Part shown: piece after piece, positions 49,646-51,234 of the stretch
Layout of the letters: each line of letters begins with the position of its first letter
Position numbering within the stretch: position 1 is the stretch's first letter
NCBI GenBank assembly: GCA_017519185.1
Contig: JAFWSX010000010.1
Span: forward strand, 1-51,234
From: Bacteroidales bacterium
Lineage (GTDB): Bacteria; Bacteroidota; Bacteroidia; Bacteroidales; UBA932
Direction: 5' to 3'
DNA: 51,234 nucleotides
Notes under the pieces: model-generated
What the model was told of the DNA's origin: nothing
The model's database searches: none
The model's input: only the letters and a program-made list of their open reading frames with translations
Position numbers and translations under genes: made by a program

Positions 49646-51234
49646 ATGTACGATATTCTCGAATTGAGCGCTAAAAGTCAGGAAGACTTGTACGCTATCG
49701 CCAAAGAACTCAATATCAAAAAGCCTGAAAATATAAAGAAGGATGACCTTATCTACGTCATTCTCGACGAGCAGGCTATACAAAGCAACGAATCTCCGAA
49801 ACCCAGGAAAGCCCGGCCGAGGATAGCCAAACCGGCAGTCCAGAAAGTGGCTGACACTGCTGCGGAACCCGCCGTCAAGGAGCAGCCGGCAACAATTGCC
49901 GAGCCTGCCGCCGAGGCAGCTCCCGTTCCCGCAAAGAAGAAAAGCGGAAGACCCAGGAAAACAGCCGTCCAGGCAGAAGAGAAAGCTCCAGAGGCAGCTG
50001 CTGCTACAACTGAGACCGTAGCCGAAAAACCGGCAAGGCAGCAACGCAAGCCCAAAGAGCAGAAAGAGCAGAAAGCTCCTGAGCAAGAGAGTCAGCCTGC
50101 ACAGCAACAGGCAAAACCTGCCGACAGGCAGAAAAAGGGCAAGCCCCAGAAACAGAATGCCGAGGCGGCAGCTGAGCCGGCCCAGAACCAGCCCCAGCCC
50201 CAGGCTCAACAGCAGAACCAGCAGCCTCAGCAACAGCAGCAACAAAACCAGCAGCAACAAAACCAGCAGAACCAGAACCAGAACCAGAATCAGAACCAGC
50301 AGCACCAGCCAAAGCAGCCCCGCATTGAATTCGAGGGCATCGTAAAAGCCATCGGAGTGCTGGAGATTATGCCTGACGGCTATGGATTCCTGCGCTCTTC
50401 TGATTACAATTATCTGAACTCACCTGACGATATATATGTATCACAGTCTCAGATCAAGAACTACGCTCTCAAGAACGGTGACACCATCCTCGGTGAAATC
50501 CGTCCTCCCAGAGAAGGCGACAAATATTTCCCGCTGGTGAGGGTTGACCGCATCAACGGCAGGCTGCCCGAAGAAGTCCGCGACCGCGTACCCTTCGACT
50601 TCCTCACTCCGCTCTTCCCCGACGAGAAGTTCAACATCACAGGCAACGGGCACAACGACAATATTTCAGTGCGCGTAGTCGATATGTTCACTCCCATCGG
50701 CAAGGGTCAGAGAGGTCTTATAGTTGCCCAGCCCAAGACCGGTAAGACCGTACTGCTCAAGGATATAGCAAACGCCATAGCCGACAACCACCCTGAGGTG
50801 TTCATGATAGTTCTTCTGATTGACGAGCGTCCTGAAGAGGTGACCGACATGCAGCGCAGCGTCAAGGCAGAAGTTATCGCATCGACCTTTGACGAGCCGG
50901 CAGAAAGGCACGTGAAAGTGGCCAATATGGTCATCGAGAAAGCCAAGAGACTGGTGGAATGCGGACACGACGTTGTCATCCTCCTCGACTCTATAACCCG
51001 CCTGGCGAGAGCCTACAACACCGTTCAGCCCGCTTCCGGAAAGGTCCTTTCCGGCGGTGTCGACGCAAATGCACTCCAGAAGCCCAAACGCTTCTTCGGT
51101 GCTGCCCGAAACATCGAGAACGGAGGTTCGCTCACCATCCTTGCAACTGCCCTCACCGAGACTGGTTCCAAGATGGACGACGTCATCTTTGAGGAATTCA
51201 AGGGCCAACAACATCAACACCATCGAGGGCGGCA
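49646..51234 (+). CDS. rho: transcription termination factor Rho, 3' end missing or divergent
   Basis: An RNA helicase that ends transcription at untranslated RNA. The N-terminal Rho_N domain is ~1-40 ([20 protein letters not shown]). Residues ~50-225 are a disordered insert rich in Ala/Pro/Lys and then Gln/Asn (from ~50190 to 50310). The RNA-binding cold-shock domain follows ([19 protein letters not shown]), then the ATPase with Walker A AQPKTGKT and Walker [16 protein letters not shown]. The reading frame leaves the window. From 51206 on the bases no longer encode the conserved TGNMEL-type sequence expected after EEFKG. The Bacteroides thetaiotaomicron Rho insert is known to drive phase separation. 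Confidence 0.93.
   Translation, partial: MYDILELSAKSQEDLYAIAKELNIKKPENIKKDDLIYVILDEQAIQSNESPKPRKARPRIAKPAVQKVADTAAEPAVKEQPATIAEPAAEAAPVPAKKKSGRPRKTAVQAEEKAPEAAAATTETVAEKPARQQRKPKEQKEQKAPEQESQPAQQQAKPADRQKKGKPQKQNAEAAAEPAQNQPQPQAQQQNQQPQQQQQQNQQQQNQQNQNQNQNQNQQHQPKQPRIEFEGIVKAIGVLEIMPDGYGFLRSSDYNYLNSPDDIYVSQSQIKNYALKNGDTILGEIRPPREGDKYFPLVRVDRINGRLPEEVRDRVPFDFLTPLFPDEKFNITGNGHNDNISVRVVDMFTPIGKGQRGLIVAQPKTGKTVLLKDIANAIADNHPEVFMIVLLIDERPEEVTDMQRSVKAEVIASTFDEPAERHVKVANMVIEKAKRLVECGHDVVILLDSITRLARAYNTVQPASGKVLSGGVDANALQKPKRFFGAARNIENGGSLTILATALTETGSKMDDVIFEEFKGQQHQHHRGR
51206..51234. other. window-end segment not matching rho
   Basis: After GAGGAATTCAAGGGC the frame reads Gln-Gln-His-Gln-His-His-Arg-Gly-Arg instead of the conserved Thr-Gly-Asn-Met-Glu-Leu. 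In the next frame it reads Asn-Asn-Ile-Asn-Thr-Ile-Glu-Gly-Gly. The segment looks like other coding DNA joined to rho, most simply a chimeric contig end. Confidence 0.6.

Noticed and set aside
50190-50310. CAG/AAC-rich tract as a separate repeat element
   Set aside because: It is in frame with rho and encodes Gln/Asn-rich sequence between conserved Rho domains.
1-51234. tRNA genes, insertion sequences, prophage or defence genes
   Set aside because: No cloverleaf, transposase, integrase, phage or defence-type protein was recognised in any gap or frame.

Overview
This is a housekeeping stretch of a Bacteroidota (Bacteroidales-type) chromosome of roughly even base composition. Evidence for the lineage: promoters of the form TTTG-N18/19-TAnnTTTG, a short 286-residue primary sigma factor, few Shine-Dalgarno sites, BACON-like domains, a Bacteroidota-type LptD and a Rho with a long Gln/Asn-rich N-terminal extension. 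The window begins inside the 5' end of a 16S rRNA gene and ends in a rho reading frame that stops matching Rho in its last ~29 bases. Both edges look like assembly contig ends.

Layout: 1-236 carries the 16S 5' end, leader and rRNA promoter (minus strand). 237-14384 is a long minus-strand series: htrA-like protease, rpoD, M3 peptidase lipoprotein, argS, ygiQ, a small acidic protein, a ClC channel, tex, a dolichol-phosphate-mannose-synthase-like glycosyltransferase and pyrC. 14511-16927 (plus) is dnaN, a DEDDh exonuclease and a degenerate fumarylacetoacetate-hydrolase-like protein. 16922-20006 holds a HI0933-type flavoprotein, mnmA, the SRP RNA gene and cdd. 20060-22053 (plus) is a pair of peptidoglycan genes, a glucosaminidase-LysM protein and mltG. 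22008-29814 (minus) has an S41 protease, rnz, rpsA, corA, mntP, recR and a BadF-type kinase. 29827-31944 is a TonB-dependent receptor under a TPP riboswitch, so it is a likely outer-membrane thiamine transporter. A glutaminyl cyclotransferase lipoprotein and the RNase P RNA gene diverge near 32740. 33171-40883 (minus) is rsfS-ftsH-cdsA-psd followed by a large multidomain M64-peptidase lipoprotein. birA (plus) converges on rpe-pepD-dnaA-amidase (minus). lptD and rho (plus) close the window.

Functions: most genes serve core information processing (dnaA, dnaN, rho, rpoD, rpsA, rnpB, ffs, argS, mnmA, recR, rsfS) and envelope biogenesis (lptD, amidase, mltG, glucosaminidase, cdsA, psd, ftsH). I see no tRNA, CRISPR array, insertion sequence, phage or plasmid gene. 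The least ordinary items are the BACON/LRR/thioredoxin/M64 fusion lipoprotein, complementary RNA segments in the dnaA-pepD spacer, the riboswitch that abuts its start codon, a kinase with a MurQ-like tail, the degenerate FAH protein, the Glu-Pro tail of FtsH and the Rho low-complexity region. I found no clearly new multigene system.
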